A DNA stretch of 64,000 bases. It comes from Pseudomonadota bacterium (GTDB lineage: Archaea; Thermoplasmatota; SW-10-69-26; JACQPN01; JAJPHT01). Positions within the stretch are counted from its first letter, which is position 1. Each line of letters starts with the position of its first letter. The DNA lies in the NCBI GenBank assembly GCA_021325135.1, contig JAJPHT010000014.1:1-64000 (forward strand), written 5' to 3'. Made by a program: the position numbers and the translations under genes. This document shows positions 1-8,055 of the stretch, one piece after another. The notes under the pieces are model-generated. The model was not told where the DNA came from. It worked only from the letters and a program-made list of their open reading frames with translations, and made no database searches.

Positions 1-639
1 AGCGCGCGCGGCGGCCAGGTGACCGAGACGCTGCGCCACCTCCAGACGCACGACTTCGGGCCGCTCACGACGGACATCCGCCAGCTCTACTCGCGCCTCA
101 ACCTGCGCGTCGACGACGAGGCGGCCTGGGAGTGGTTCGCGGCGGACTGCGGGTCGAACCTCATCAAGAACTTCAGCAGCATGTTCGTCGAGGGCGTGAA
201 GGCCGGCGGCAAGGCCGACCAGATCGGGAAGATCATCTCGGAGAACTTCATCACCATCATCACCCTGCGGAAGTCCCGATATCAGACCGCGGGCAACTTC
301 AAGGGCATGCTCTACGGCCTCGTGGCCGGCATGGCGTTCTCGCTCTACGTGGGTGTCGGCATCGTGGGCATGCTGAAGAAGATCTTCAGCGACATCCAGC
401 TCCCCCCCGACACGCCCTTCGCGAGCTTCCTCCACTTCAGCGTGGACATCGCGCTCATCAGCTTCATGGTCATCGTGCTCATGCTCGCGCACAGCATCGC
501 GAGCGGGCTCATGCTCCACATCGCGGACGGCGGGAACTACTTCCGCACCTACACGGACCTCGTGGGCATGTTCTGGGTCGCGGCGGTGGTGTCCGTCGTG
601 GCGACCTCCGCGCTGGGCTCGCTCCTGGGAGCCGGATAG
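1..639 (+). CDS. ArlJ/TadC-like (T2SS-F family) pilus or archaellum platform protein, 3' part
   Basis: Inner-membrane platform protein that would anchor the assembly ATPase of an archaellum or type IV pilus. The frame is open from the first base of the window, so the gene starts upstream; the 212 or so residues seen are the C-terminal part of a family usually about 500-600 aa long. A short helical region with basic residues is followed by three or four membrane segments (roughly residues 95-115, 145-165 and 190-210 of the visible part). The motif before the first of these, LRKSRYQTAGNF, resembles the ArlJ/TadC C-terminal half. The partner ATPase (ArlI/TadA-like) would be expected upstream. 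Archaellum and pilus cannot be told apart from this fragment. Confidence 0.7.
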   Translation, partial: SARGGQVTETLRHLQTHDFGPLTTDIRQLYSRLNLRVDDEAAWEWFAADCGSNLIKNFSSMFVEGVKAGGKADQIGKIISENFITIITLRKSRYQTAGNFKGMLYGLVAGMAFSLYVGVGIVGMLKKIFSDIQLPPDTPFASFLHFSVDIALISFMVIVLMLAHSIASGLMLHIADGGNYFRTYTDLVGMFWVAAVVSVVATSALGSLLGAG

Positions 640-668
640 CGGTCCGCCCGCGCGGCGCGGGCCGAACG

Positions 669-674
669 CTTTAT
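669..674 (+). promoter_or_regulatory. TATA-like box of the HAD/mevalonate decarboxylase pair
   Basis: CTTTAT lies 23 nt before the GTG at 697 in otherwise GC-rich sequence. This is the spacing expected for a leaderless archaeal transcript and supports the GTG start. Confidence 0.5.
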
Positions 675-696
675 CCCGAAAGCGGCATCCGCGGCC

Positions 697-1347
697 GTGA
701 GCCTCCGGGCGGTCATCTTCGACGTGGACGGCGTGCTCGTGCGCTCCATGGAGAACCACGCCGCGGCATACCAGAAGGCGTTCGCCGAGATCGGCGTCGC
801 GATCCGGCCCGAGGAGGTATACGCCAACGAGGGGCGCCGCTCGCGGGAGGTCATCGAGTCGTTGGCGCAGGAGCGCGGCTTGGACCTCTCCGAGGCGAAG
901 CTGGAGGAGATGAACCGCCGCAAGCAGGCGACGTTCTACGCCTTCGGGCCCGCGCCGCTCTATCCTGGCGTGCGCGACCTGCTGGAGCGTCTGCACGCCC
1001 ACGGCCTGCGCCTCGCGGCCGTCACCGGCACGAACCGCGCCAACGTGCACCACCACCTGGGCGAGCTGGTCAACCTCTTCGACGTCCTCGTGACCAGCGA
1101 CGACGTGACCCGCACCAAGCCCGACCCCGAGCCGTACCTCAAGGCGCTGGAGAAGCTCCGCCTCAAGCCCGAGGAGTGCGTCGTCGTCGAGAACGCGCCC
1201 CTGGGCATCCGCGCCGCCAAGGCCGCGGGGCTGCGCGTCGTGGGCGTGCTGACCACGAACCCGCCCGACGTGCTCCGCAAGGCCGGCGCGGACTGGGTCG
1301 AGCCCTCGACCGCCGACGCGTGGAAGGTGCTGGAGGGGCTCGCGTGA
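697..1347 (+). CDS. HAD-superfamily phosphatase (phosphoglycolate phosphatase / beta-phosphoglucomutase-like)
   Basis: Cytosolic HAD hydrolase of 216 aa with a GTG start. Motif I DVDGVLV is at residues 8-14 (nucleophile Asp and acid/base Asp), motif II is the Thr of VTGTN near residue 109, the motif III lysine is in TKPDPEPYL, and motif IV is VENAPLGI. The helical cap after motif I is the C1 type of phosphoglycolate phosphatases and beta-phosphoglucomutases, so the substrate is probably a small phosphorylated metabolite. The stop overlaps the start of the downstream mevalonate decarboxylase by 4 bp, so the two are probably translated together; whether that reflects a shared pathway is unknown. 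Confidence 0.85.
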   Translation: MSLRAVIFDVDGVLVRSMENHAAAYQKAFAEIGVAIRPEEVYANEGRRSREVIESLAQERGLDLSEAKLEEMNRRKQATFYAFGPAPLYPGVRDLLERLHAHGLRLAAVTGTNRANVHHHLGELVNLFDVLVTSDDVTRTKPDPEPYLKALEKLRLKPEECVVVENAPLGIRAAKAAGLRVVGVLTTNPPDVLRKAGADWVEPSTADAWKVLEGLA

Positions 1348-2327
1348 CGAAGGCCACGGCGGAAGCCCGCGCCAACATCGCGCTCATCAAATACTGGGGC
1401 CAGAGCGACCCGCGCCTCAACCTGCCGCTCACGAGCAGCATCTCGATGACGGTGGACAAGCTCGTGACGCGCACCACCGTGGAGCCCGACGCCTCGCTCA
1501 AGGCCGACACGCTCTCCATCAACGGCGTCGCGCAGGCGGGAGCGCCCCTCGCTCGCGCGCAGCGGCACTTGGACCGCCTGCGCCAGCGCGCGGGGAGCGC
1601 CGCCTTCTGCCGCGTCGCCAGCGAGAACACCTTCGCCGCCAGCGCGGGGCTCGCCTCCAGCGCCAGCGCGTTCGCGGCGCTCACCGTCGCGGGCTTCGCC
1701 GCGCTGGGCGCCAAGGTGTCCGAGCGCGAGATGACGACCTTCGCGCGCCTGGGCTCGGGCAGCGCGGCGCGCAGCATCCACGGCGGGTTCGTCGAGTGGC
1801 GCGCGGGCCCCACGCACGAGGCGAGCTACGCGGAGCCCCTCGCGCCCGCGTCGCACCTCGACCTGCACGACGTGGTCGTCGTCCTCTCCGAGGGCGAGAA
1901 GAAGGTGGGCAGCAGCGAGGGGCACGGCCTCGCGGAGACGAGCCCGCTCAACGCCGGCCGCGTGGCGCGGGTCCCCGCGCTCCTCGCCGAGGTCCGCGAA
2001 GGCATTCTACATCGTGATATCAAGAAGCTGGGCCGCGCCGCGCAGGAGGACGCGCTCCTCATGCACGCCGTCATGATGACCTCGACGCCCAGCCTCCTCT
2101 ACTGGACGCCGGGCACCGTGGCGGGCCTGCACGCGGTCCGCCGGTGGCGCGAGGAGGGGCTCATGGTCTACGCGACCATCGACGCGGGCCCCAACCTGCA
2201 CCTGCTCTGCGCGGGCCGCGACGCGCCAGAGGCCGCGCGCCGCGCCCGCGAGGAGCTTGCCCCCGCGGCGCTCCTGGACAACGCTCCGGGCGAGGGCGCG
2301 AGGCTCGTCGCCGCTCACCTCTTCTGA
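1344..2327 (+). CDS. mvaD: Diphosphomevalonate (or phosphomevalonate) decarboxylase
   Basis: GHMP-kinase-fold ATP-dependent decarboxylase of the mevalonate pathway, making the isoprenoid precursor for archaeal ether lipids. 327 aa, normal for the family, starting at a GTG inside the GTGA overlap with the HAD gene. NIALIKYWG (residues 11-19) carries the conserved Lys, LASSASAFAAL is the ATP-binding glycine/serine loop, GSGSAARSIHGG is the substrate loop with its Arg, and DAGPN (near residue 283) carries the decarboxylation Asp. All residues that distinguish true decarboxylases from the mevalonate-3-kinases of Thermoplasma are present. Motifs alone do not say whether the substrate is the diphosphate (classical) or the monophosphate (haloarchaeal type). 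Confidence 0.9.
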   Translation: MTKATAEARANIALIKYWGQSDPRLNLPLTSSISMTVDKLVTRTTVEPDASLKADTLSINGVAQAGAPLARAQRHLDRLRQRAGSAAFCRVASENTFAASAGLASSASAFAALTVAGFAALGAKVSEREMTTFARLGSGSAARSIHGGFVEWRAGPTHEASYAEPLAPASHLDLHDVVVVLSEGEKKVGSSEGHGLAETSPLNAGRVARVPALLAEVREGILHRDIKKLGRAAQEDALLMHAVMMTSTPSLLYWTPGTVAGLHAVRRWREEGLMVYATIDAGPNLHLLCAGRDAPEAARRAREELAPAALLDNAPGEGARLVAAHLF

Positions 2328-3595
2328 GCGCGGCGCGAGAGGAAGAGGCCGGCGCCCGCGCCCGCGACGCCGCAGCCCAGGACGAAGGCGTAGCCGCCCA
2401 CGGGCGCGCGGGCCTCGTGGGACTGCACGACGAGGGGCGTCTCCTGGGAGGGGGGCGTGGGGGCGGTCCGCAGGGGGGCCGCCGGCGCGGGGGCGGGGGT
2501 CGGGAGGGGCGCGTCGTCCGCCTGGCAGCGCGCCGGGACGTGCAGGCCGACGGGGAAGCTCATGCGCCCCGACGTGGCGCCCGCGGTGCCCTCGGCGATG
2601 GCGCTCACCTCGATCCGGTCCGTGAAGTACCCCACGAGGTCGGATTCCCCCACGAGGATCGTCAGGCGGAACGTCGCGGTGGACGTGAAGGCCCCGGATG
2701 CGTCGGCGAGGGGGGGCGGGTTGGGGAACACGCCGTCGGCGTGGTCGAGGACCACCGTCGCCCACGCGGGCGCCTTGGTGACGCTGAGGTGATAGCCCAC
2801 GCCGATCAGGTTGGCGTATGCGGTCGGGTCGGTCTCCAGCGTCATCTGGTCCGCGACCGTCGTGACGTTGCCGGGCACGAGGGGGTCCGGAAGCGAGACG
2901 CTGCCGATGACGACGACCCCGCTCCTCTGCGCGCTCGCGGCGGGCAGGGCCACGGGGAGCGCGAGGAGGGCGAGGAGCGCCAGCGAGCCGGCGGCGCGGG
3001 GCGCGCGCAGCGCCAGGGCGAAGCCCAGGCCCGCGGCGGCCAGCGCGCCCGCGGCCCATGCGCCCCACGCGCCCCCCGTGACGACCGCGCTGGCGTCCTG
3101 CGTGCGGAGGGGCGTAGTGCCGGGCGGGCAGGGCGCGTCGCCCGTCGTGACCATGAAGGGGAGGGACCCGCGGCCGCTGAGCGAGCCCATGCTGGTCTGC
3201 GTGATGGCGGTGATCTCCACGACGCCCGGCAGCGGGCCCTGGGGGGCGAGGTCGGAGTGGATGGCGACGTGGACCTTGATGGGGCGCGCGCTCTCGAAGT
3301 CCGCCGCGGACGTGGGGGCGTGGGCCGGGAAGAAGTCGGTCTCGGGGCTCACCGTGACGGTGGCCCACGCGGGGGCCTTGCTGACGATGTAGGTCACGGG
3401 GACGCCGCCCAGCGACGCGTAGGCGGTGGGGTCGGCGATGAACGTGGCCGTCCCCACGACGTCGACCTGGTCGCCGGGGGCGAGGGCGTGGCGGGGCGGG
3501 TCAAGCTGGATGACGATGGCGCCGGCCTTCTGGGCGAGGGCGGCGGGGGCCGCCAGGAGGAGGGCGAAGAGGGCGACGAGAAGCGCGGCGCGCAT
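2315..3595 (-). CDS. Secreted/membrane protein with two tandem copies of one ectodomain
   Basis: Not a family I recognise. I start it at the second Met (426 aa), directly before a signal peptide (ALLVALFALLLAAPAALA); an upstream in-frame Met at 3628 would add 11 residues. Two homologous beta-rich units follow, near residues 25-155 and 230-355, sharing the pattern DPTAYA(S/N)L-G-V and APAWATV. Between them is a hydrophobic stretch ending in a second signal-peptide-like segment (LALLALPVALPAASAQ), as if two secreted paralogs had been joined. A Pro-rich linker, a C-terminal membrane helix and RRAQKR finish the protein. The 3' end overlaps the convergent mevalonate gene by 13 bp. Confidence 0.75.
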   Translation of the reverse strand: MRAALLVALFALLLAAPAALAQKAGAIVIQLDPPRHALAPGDQVDVVGTATFIADPTAYASLGGVPVTYIVSKAPAWATVTVSPETDFFPAHAPTSAADFESARPIKVHVAIHSDLAPQGPLPGVVEITAITQTSMGSLSGRGSLPFMVTTGDAPCPPGTTPLRTQDASAVVTGGAWGAWAAGALAAAGLGFALALRAPRAAGSLALLALLALPVALPAASAQRSGVVVIGSVSLPDPLVPGNVTTVADQMTLETDPTAYANLIGVGYHLSVTKAPAWATVVLDHADGVFPNPPPLADASGAFTSTATFRLTILVGESDLVGYFTDRIEVSAIAEGTAGATSGRMSFPVGLHVPARCQADDAPLPTPAPAPAAPLRTAPTPPSQETPLVVQSHEARAPVGGYAFVLGCGVAGAGAGLFLSRRAQKR

Positions 3596-3792
3596 GGGGA
3601 TCGGCCTGGACCGCTCCACGGGGGGCATCCCCTTTCTGGATGCGCCGCTTTCGAGATGATGCTAGATCGTGTTTCCCGAGCCCCGCGACGTGCTGGCGCC
3701 GGTCGAAGCGGTGGGGAAGAAGACGTTGGGGAACGCGCGCGGCAGAGCGCCTCCGCCGCGCGGATGACGAGGGCGTTCTTGTGAGAGACGCC

Positions 3793-4596
3793 CTAGTTGC
3801 CGGTGGCGCTGGAGATGTGGCTGGCGACGTACTGAGCGTTCACGTCAACCGTGTGCCTCACGTCCTCCACGGCCAGGCCATACACGCACGAGGGCGCCGG
3901 CGACAACGGGTCAAACCAAAGGAAGCAGACGTAGGGTCCGGGAACGCAAGGCTGCCCGGGCTCCACGTAACCGCAACCGTCGGGGGGCGGGGTGAAGTTG
4001 CAATATGCAGCGTTTTCGGTGGGCGGGCACTCTCCACCCAGCTGGAATTGGCCTGTGGGGTCCGCGGTGGGAGGGTAGGGCGTGGGGGTCGAGTCCAGGG
4101 TGAGGATCGCCTGGGAGGCCGTTCGGCCGCTGAACGCCACGTAGGTGACGGCGAGCCCTTGCGCGGTGAGGAGGGTGGCCGGAGGATCGCAGAAGTCGAC
4201 TTCGTAGCCCTGTTGGGGCGGGTCGCCCATGATCTGGGGGCTCTCGCCGGTCACGTCGGGGAGGTGGCCGCAGGCGCTCTGGCAGGCCTGCGCCGCCATG
4301 ACGCAGGGCGGGGGCGGCACGTCCGTTAGAGTGGTCAGCCAGTATTCTTGGCAGAAGTCGGGCAGACCGTTGCAAAGGCAGGCGTCCTCCGAGTCGGACG
4401 TCTCGCACACCAGGACCTGACCCGGGGAGATGCATGTCGAGGTGTCGCAGTGCCCGCAGGCGTCGCCCGAGTTGACCACGCACGTGCCGGGATCGTCCCC
4501 ACTCGAATCTGTGGCGGCCACTGCCAAGACCGGCGGGGATCCCAGGATTGCCACGAGGAGAAGCGTGCTTGCAAGAACGAACCGCGACCGGATCAT
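3793..4596 (-). CDS. Secreted cysteine-rich protein of unknown function
   Basis: 267 aa with an N-terminal signal peptide (about residues 1-27) and no later membrane helix, so probably released or surface-associated. About 20 cysteines, clustered in the first half (for example CGHCDTSTC) and again in the last third, point to a disulfide-stabilised extracellular fold. No catalytic motif is recognised. Its base composition is slightly less GC-rich than its neighbours and it stands alone, with about 200 bp of non-coding sequence downstream; I see no clear gene or RNA in that gap. Confidence 0.7.
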   Translation of the reverse strand: MIRSRFVLASTLLLVAILGSPPVLAVAATDSSGDDPGTCVVNSGDACGHCDTSTCISPGQVLVCETSDSEDACLCNGLPDFCQEYWLTTLTDVPPPPCVMAAQACQSACGHLPDVTGESPQIMGDPPQQGYEVDFCDPPATLLTAQGLAVTYVAFSGRTASQAILTLDSTPTPYPPTADPTGQFQLGGECPPTENAAYCNFTPPPDGCGYVEPGQPCVPGPYVCFLWFDPLSPAPSCVYGLAVEDVRHTVDVNAQYVASHISSATGN

Positions 4597-4672
4597 GCAG
4601 CCACCGCCAACCCCGATGGCCTTGCCACGTATAGACGCAGGCAGGGGAACGCTTGCCTCGACCGCTCGGCAG

Positions 4673-5458
4673 CTACCAGTCAGCGAGGCTCTTCTGGCCC
4701 GCCTTGAGGAGGTCCGCCGCGCCTCGGCGCAGCTTGTCCCAGTCCAGCTCCCGGTATTCCAGCGAGAGGTCCGCGAGGTACTTGCGCGCGGTGTCGCTGA
4801 CCTTGGGGGCCACGAGGATGCCGCGCACGGGCGTCTCGCCCCGCGCCGCCCGCTCGCGCTCCACGTAGCGCCGCAGCTGGTCCGCCTCCTTGACGCCCGC
4901 CGCGCGGCGCTTCACCTCGACGACGACGCGGCGGCCCTGGGCGTCCTCGCCGTAGAGATCCATGGGGCCGCGCCCCGAGGCGCGCTCGCGGCGCCAGAAC
5001 CTGAAGCCCGGCTCGATGAGCTGCGGCCGCGTGGCGAGGAACGCCTGCAGGTCGTCCTCGCTGCCCGCGAGGTCCAGCTCCACGCCGTCGTCCAGGCCCA
5101 GCGAGAAGACGAGGTGGACGGCCTCCAGCGCGATGCGCACCGTCTCCCGGGGCTTCTCGCGGCTGGCGGTGATGACGAGGCTCTCGCCCTCGCGGCTCGC
5201 GCTGAACGTGCAGCCCGGCGGCTGCCAGTTGACGGGCTTGAGCTTGGTCGAGGTGTGGACGAGGAGCGTGCCGTCGGGCTTGAAGATCATGAGGCGCTCG
5301 CCGCTGCCGAGCCTGCTCTCGGCGCGCCCTTGGTAGTCGATGCTGCACCGCGCCGCGACCTGCACCATGCGGTGCCCAAGCTCGTGGCGCAGGAACTCCA
5401 CCGCCGCTTCGGGCGTGAGGTCGCGCAGGACGCGGGCGCCGCTCACGAGGGGGCCCAT
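4673..5458 (-). CDS. nucS: Mismatch-specific endonuclease EndoMS/NucS
   Basis: Nuclease that cuts both strands at G-T and similar mismatches, the non-canonical mismatch repair route of many archaea and actinobacteria that lack MutS/MutL; it acts with PCNA. 261 aa, the usual length. The N-terminal DNA-binding and dimerisation half contains IFKPDGTLLVHT and KLKPVNWQPPG. The C-terminal RecB-like nuclease domain has GPMDLYGED followed by VVVEVKRR (near residues 162-183), supplying the catalytic Asp and Glu-x-Lys. It is monocistronic; a PCNA-binding tail is not obvious at the extreme C-terminus (KAGQKSLADW). Confidence 0.9.
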   Translation of the reverse strand: MGPLVSGARVLRDLTPEAAVEFLRHELGHRMVQVAARCSIDYQGRAESRLGSGERLMIFKPDGTLLVHTSTKLKPVNWQPPGCTFSASREGESLVITASREKPRETVRIALEAVHLVFSLGLDDGVELDLAGSEDDLQAFLATRPQLIEPGFRFWRRERASGRGPMDLYGEDAQGRRVVVEVKRRAAGVKEADQLRRYVERERAARGETPVRGILVAPKVSDTARKYLADLSLEYRELDWDKLRRGAADLLKAGQKSLADW

Positions 5459-5519
5459 CCCTGGGGGGGCGAAGAAGGTTTGGTCGGGCGCGGTTTCGCC
5501 TCTTCAAGATCTCAGGCGC

Positions 5520-6098
5520 CTACGTCAGCGCGAAGTCGCGGCCGTAGCCCACGTCGGGGGCTCGGTCGCGGAACCAGAGGGAGCCGCCGCCGCTCTTAAA
5601 GTTCGGGTCCGTCGTGCTGATCGCCAGGAGGCTGCTGGCGATCGTATGCCGCAGGACGGTGCTGCACCCGACCGCGGCGAGGGCCGAGCGGGGCACCTCG
5701 ACGTGGATCAGGTTTCCATCCACGCTCGCCTGCAGGTGAGCAGGATAGAACTCCAAGGTGCCACCGATGAAGTTCGGAGACTCCTGGACGTAAGCGTCGA
5801 CCCCGAGCAGGGTCCCGTTGCAGTCGAAACCCATGCTGAAACCCAGGGCTTCTGGCGACTTGAATCGGTGGGAAGCGTTGACGACTTCCCATGTGACTTC
5901 GATGGTGGTTTCGTTCATATCGAACCAGGCGGCGACGAGGTTGATCTCGGGCGCGTCCAGCGTCGTGTCCCCGCGCAGCGCGCCGTAGGCCGCGTCCAGG
6001 AGGGGTGGGCTGTCCACGATCTCAGGGTCCGCCTGCGTGCCCGCATGGACGAGGGGCAGGAGAACGAGCAGCGCGAGGACGACGACGGGGAGGCGCAT
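5520..6098 (-). CDS. Secreted protein of unknown function
   Basis: 192 aa: signal peptide (LPVVVLALLVLLPLVHA), then a single beta-rich domain with ETTIEVTWEVVN and two cysteines (near residues 97 and 148) that could form a disulfide. No membrane anchor. It starts 4 bp after the stop of the gene at 6103-6861, another secreted protein, so the two are probably one transcript and may act together on the cell surface. Family not recognised. Confidence 0.7.
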   Translation of the reverse strand: MRLPVVVLALLVLLPLVHAGTQADPEIVDSPPLLDAAYGALRGDTTLDAPEINLVAAWFDMNETTIEVTWEVVNASHRFKSPEALGFSMGFDCNGTLLGVDAYVQESPNFIGGTLEFYPAHLQASVDGNLIHVEVPRSALAAVGCSTVLRHTIASSLLAISTTDPNFKSGGGSLWFRDRAPDVGYGRDFALT

Positions 6099-6102
6099 GG
6101 GA

Positions 6103-6861
6103 TCACTGGCAGAGTGTCACGAGAGTTTGCCCGTGTTGGATGCCGTCGATCTTGATCTCGGTGGTCACGGTGAGCGGCAGGCCCTGCGAGCGTGCATAGC
6201 GGCAGAGGTTGGACTCGTCCCCGTAGGCCCAAGTCGTCTTGAGGAACGTGACGGAGGTGTCGCCCGTCTTCGCGGCGAAGGGGTCCTGAACTTCAGGGAC
6301 CGGCAGGAAGGGCGAGTCGGCGCAGCCCTTGGAGAAGACGTGCGTCTCGCTGGGCACGTCACCGTAGAAGCCCACCGGCGGGTTGTAGAGCACCTCCAGG
6401 CGGACGTCGTGGCACCCCATGAGCGCGACGCGCACGCTCTGGCAGATGATCCCCAGGCTGTCGCAATCGGCCTCGTGGACCAGACAGGGCGACTCGTCGA
6501 CGGGGACGGTGCTGAAGCACTCCCCGCCGGCCCACGCGTCGGTCGCGGTCTGAAGCTCGACGTAGCCCTCGGATTCGGCGCCGAGGCCCACGGGCTCGTA
6601 GCCGGTGGAGGTCGCCTCGAAGACGACGCCCGTGACAGGGTCCAGGAACTCGTCGTCCGGGATGGGCGCCGCGCCCGCGCTGCCGGCGCGGGTGGCGTCG
6701 AGGCAGCGCGTGGGCGACGCGGAATGGGGCGCGACGCCCTGGTCCAGGTACGAGAGGCAAGGCGAGTAGACGAGGGCCGCCTGGGCGGGCAGCGCGACGC
6801 CGCCCAGCGTGGCGAGGATCGCGAGGGCGGCCATGAGGCGAGGCAGGAGGTTGCGAGCCAT
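6103..6861 (-). CDS. Secreted protein of unknown function
   Basis: 252 aa from the Met at 6861, chosen because it directly precedes the signal peptide (LLPRLMAALAILATLGGVALPAQA); an upstream in-frame Met at 6915 gives 18 extra polar residues. The mature part has several Cys pairs (CLSYLD, CFSTVPVDESPC, CDSLGIIC) and no membrane anchor. First gene of a two-gene unit with 5520-6098. No known domain recognised. Confidence 0.65.
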   Translation of the reverse strand: MARNLLPRLMAALAILATLGGVALPAQAALVYSPCLSYLDQGVAPHSASPTRCLDATRAGSAGAAPIPDDEFLDPVTGVVFEATSTGYEPVGLGAESEGYVELQTATDAWAGGECFSTVPVDESPCLVHEADCDSLGIICQSVRVALMGCHDVRLEVLYNPPVGFYGDVPSETHVFSKGCADSPFLPVPEVQDPFAAKTGDTSVTFLKTTWAYGDESNLCRYARSQGLPLTVTTEIKIDGIQHGQTLVTLCQ

Positions 6862-7044
6862 GAAGGTTTCACCGTTCACCGAAGGGGGGACAAACAGGTC
6901 CCGCCGGCCTAACACATCAGATGAAGATAACAGTAACGGAGTTTCTTGGAGGCGCCCTGTGAAATCGGGGGAATCCAGACCATCTGGGGTGCCGGTCCAG
7001 GAGCGTGATGCATGAGCCCGCGGGAAGGCGCGTGCTTCGCCCGG

Positions 7045-7839
7045 TCACGGAGCCCTGGCAGGCCCGCGTCGGCCGCCGGCCCGCGAGGGCGGCATGACCC
7101 ACATCACGTCCCACCCCTTCTTGCGGGCGTGCATCTGGAGGCGCAGCGTGGGGTTCACCGCGACGGGGTGCCCCACGGTGGCGAGGAACGCGACGTCGGA
7201 GTAGTGGTCGCTGTACGCGTAGCTCGCCTGGAGGTCGATGCCGTTCTGCGCGGCATACGCGCGCACCGAGGCGGCCTTGTGGACGCCGTAGAGGGGTCCG
7301 TCGACGCGGCCCAGGTAGTGCCCGTCCTCCGAGAGGCGCATCTTGACGCCGATGACCTCCAGGTCCTCGCCCAGCGCGCGGCGCGCGTTCTGCACCAGCT
7401 CCTGGAGGCCCGTCGTGACGATGACGATGCGGCGGCCCGCCTTGCGATGCTCCGCGAGGACCTCGCGCATCCTCGGAAAGAGGCGCTCCTGGAGGCGCTC
7501 GTTCCAGACGCGCTCCATCTCGCGGCTCATCTCCTCGGCGCTGAAGCCTTCGAGGAAGGTGTAGCTCAACTCCACCATGCGGCTGCGCTTGAGCAGGCCC
7601 AGCACGTTGAGGCTGCGCCACGCGGCGCCCTTGGCGATGATCTTCGCGGCGTTCATCTGGACGTGCCGCTCGTAGCGGCGCCGCTCGGGGCTGCCCACGG
7701 GGAAGCGCACCGCCTGCTGCCACATCCAGTCCAGGAGGGCCCAGCCGAAGATGACGCCCGCGTCGCCGTGGAGGAGCGTCTTGTCGAAGTCGAAGAAGGC
7801 GGCGGCCCGTGCTGGCGCGGCGACCTCCTCGGCAGGCAT
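7045..7839 (-). CDS. HAD-IB family hydrolase (SerB-like phosphatase)
   Basis: 264 aa HAD phosphatase. Motif I is FFDFDKTLLHGD near residues 16-27 (DxDxT rather than DxDG), motif II is the Thr of IVTTGL, and the C-terminal motif SYAYSDHYSDVAFL carries the conserved SD..D acidic pair. The helical insertion with WALLDWMWQQ and the overall plan match the HAD-IB family, which includes phosphoserine phosphatase and lysophospholipid-type phosphatases. Substrate cannot be assigned. It lies just downstream, on the same strand, of the repeat-rich gap at 7840-8024. Confidence 0.8.
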   Translation of the reverse strand: MPAEEVAAPARAAAFFDFDKTLLHGDAGVIFGWALLDWMWQQAVRFPVGSPERRRYERHVQMNAAKIIAKGAAWRSLNVLGLLKRSRMVELSYTFLEGFSAEEMSREMERVWNERLQERLFPRMREVLAEHRKAGRRIVIVTTGLQELVQNARRALGEDLEVIGVKMRLSEDGHYLGRVDGPLYGVHKAASVRAYAAQNGIDLQASYAYSDHYSDVAFLATVGHPVAVNPTLRLQMHARKKGWDVMWVMPPSRAGGRRGPARAP

Positions 7840-7888
7840 CGGGCCCCGCGAGGGCGCTTTTCTGCTGTAAGGGTTTTCGCAGGCCAGG

Positions 7889-8055
7889 AGCGGGGGGTTC
7901 GGGGGGCGCAGCCCCCTGACGTCGTCTCGTCGTCTCCGCCGCGCCGCAGCGCCGCCAAAATGGGGGGTTTCAGGGGGGCGAGCCCCCCTGACGTGAAGTC
8001 CCGTTCCGGCAGACGATCAAGACGTCAGGGGGCTGCGCCCCCCGAACCCCCCGCT
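7889..8055. repeat. 35-bp perfect inverted repeat with a third, diverged copy between
   Basis: Arms at 7889-7923 and 8021-8055 are exact reverse complements; each contains the internal hairpin GGGGGCGCAGCCCCC and ends in CTGACGTC. A third related copy lies at about 7961-7994 (GGGGGGCGAGCCCCCC followed by TGACGT). The right arm holds the stop codon and the last nine or so codons of the regulator gene at 8025-9527, giving it a Gly/Ala-rich tail. The hairpins could also end transcription of that gene. Looks like a short dispersed GC-rich repeat; no other copy was seen in the window. Confidence 0.85.

Noticed and set aside
132..1343. Long upstream extension of the mevalonate decarboxylase frame
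   Set aside because: The extension is Arg/His/Gly-rich, overlaps the ArlJ-like and HAD genes in another frame and has no protein-like pattern; the GTG at 1344 is the real start.
3640..4329. Plus-strand open frame of about 230 codons opposite a secreted protein
   Set aside because: The minus strand encodes a clear signal peptide and Cys pattern; the plus frame has no recognisable features.
7840..8024. CRISPR-like array from the repeated GGGGGC...GCCCCC units
   Set aside because: Only three diverged copies, in inverted as well as direct order and without regular spacers.
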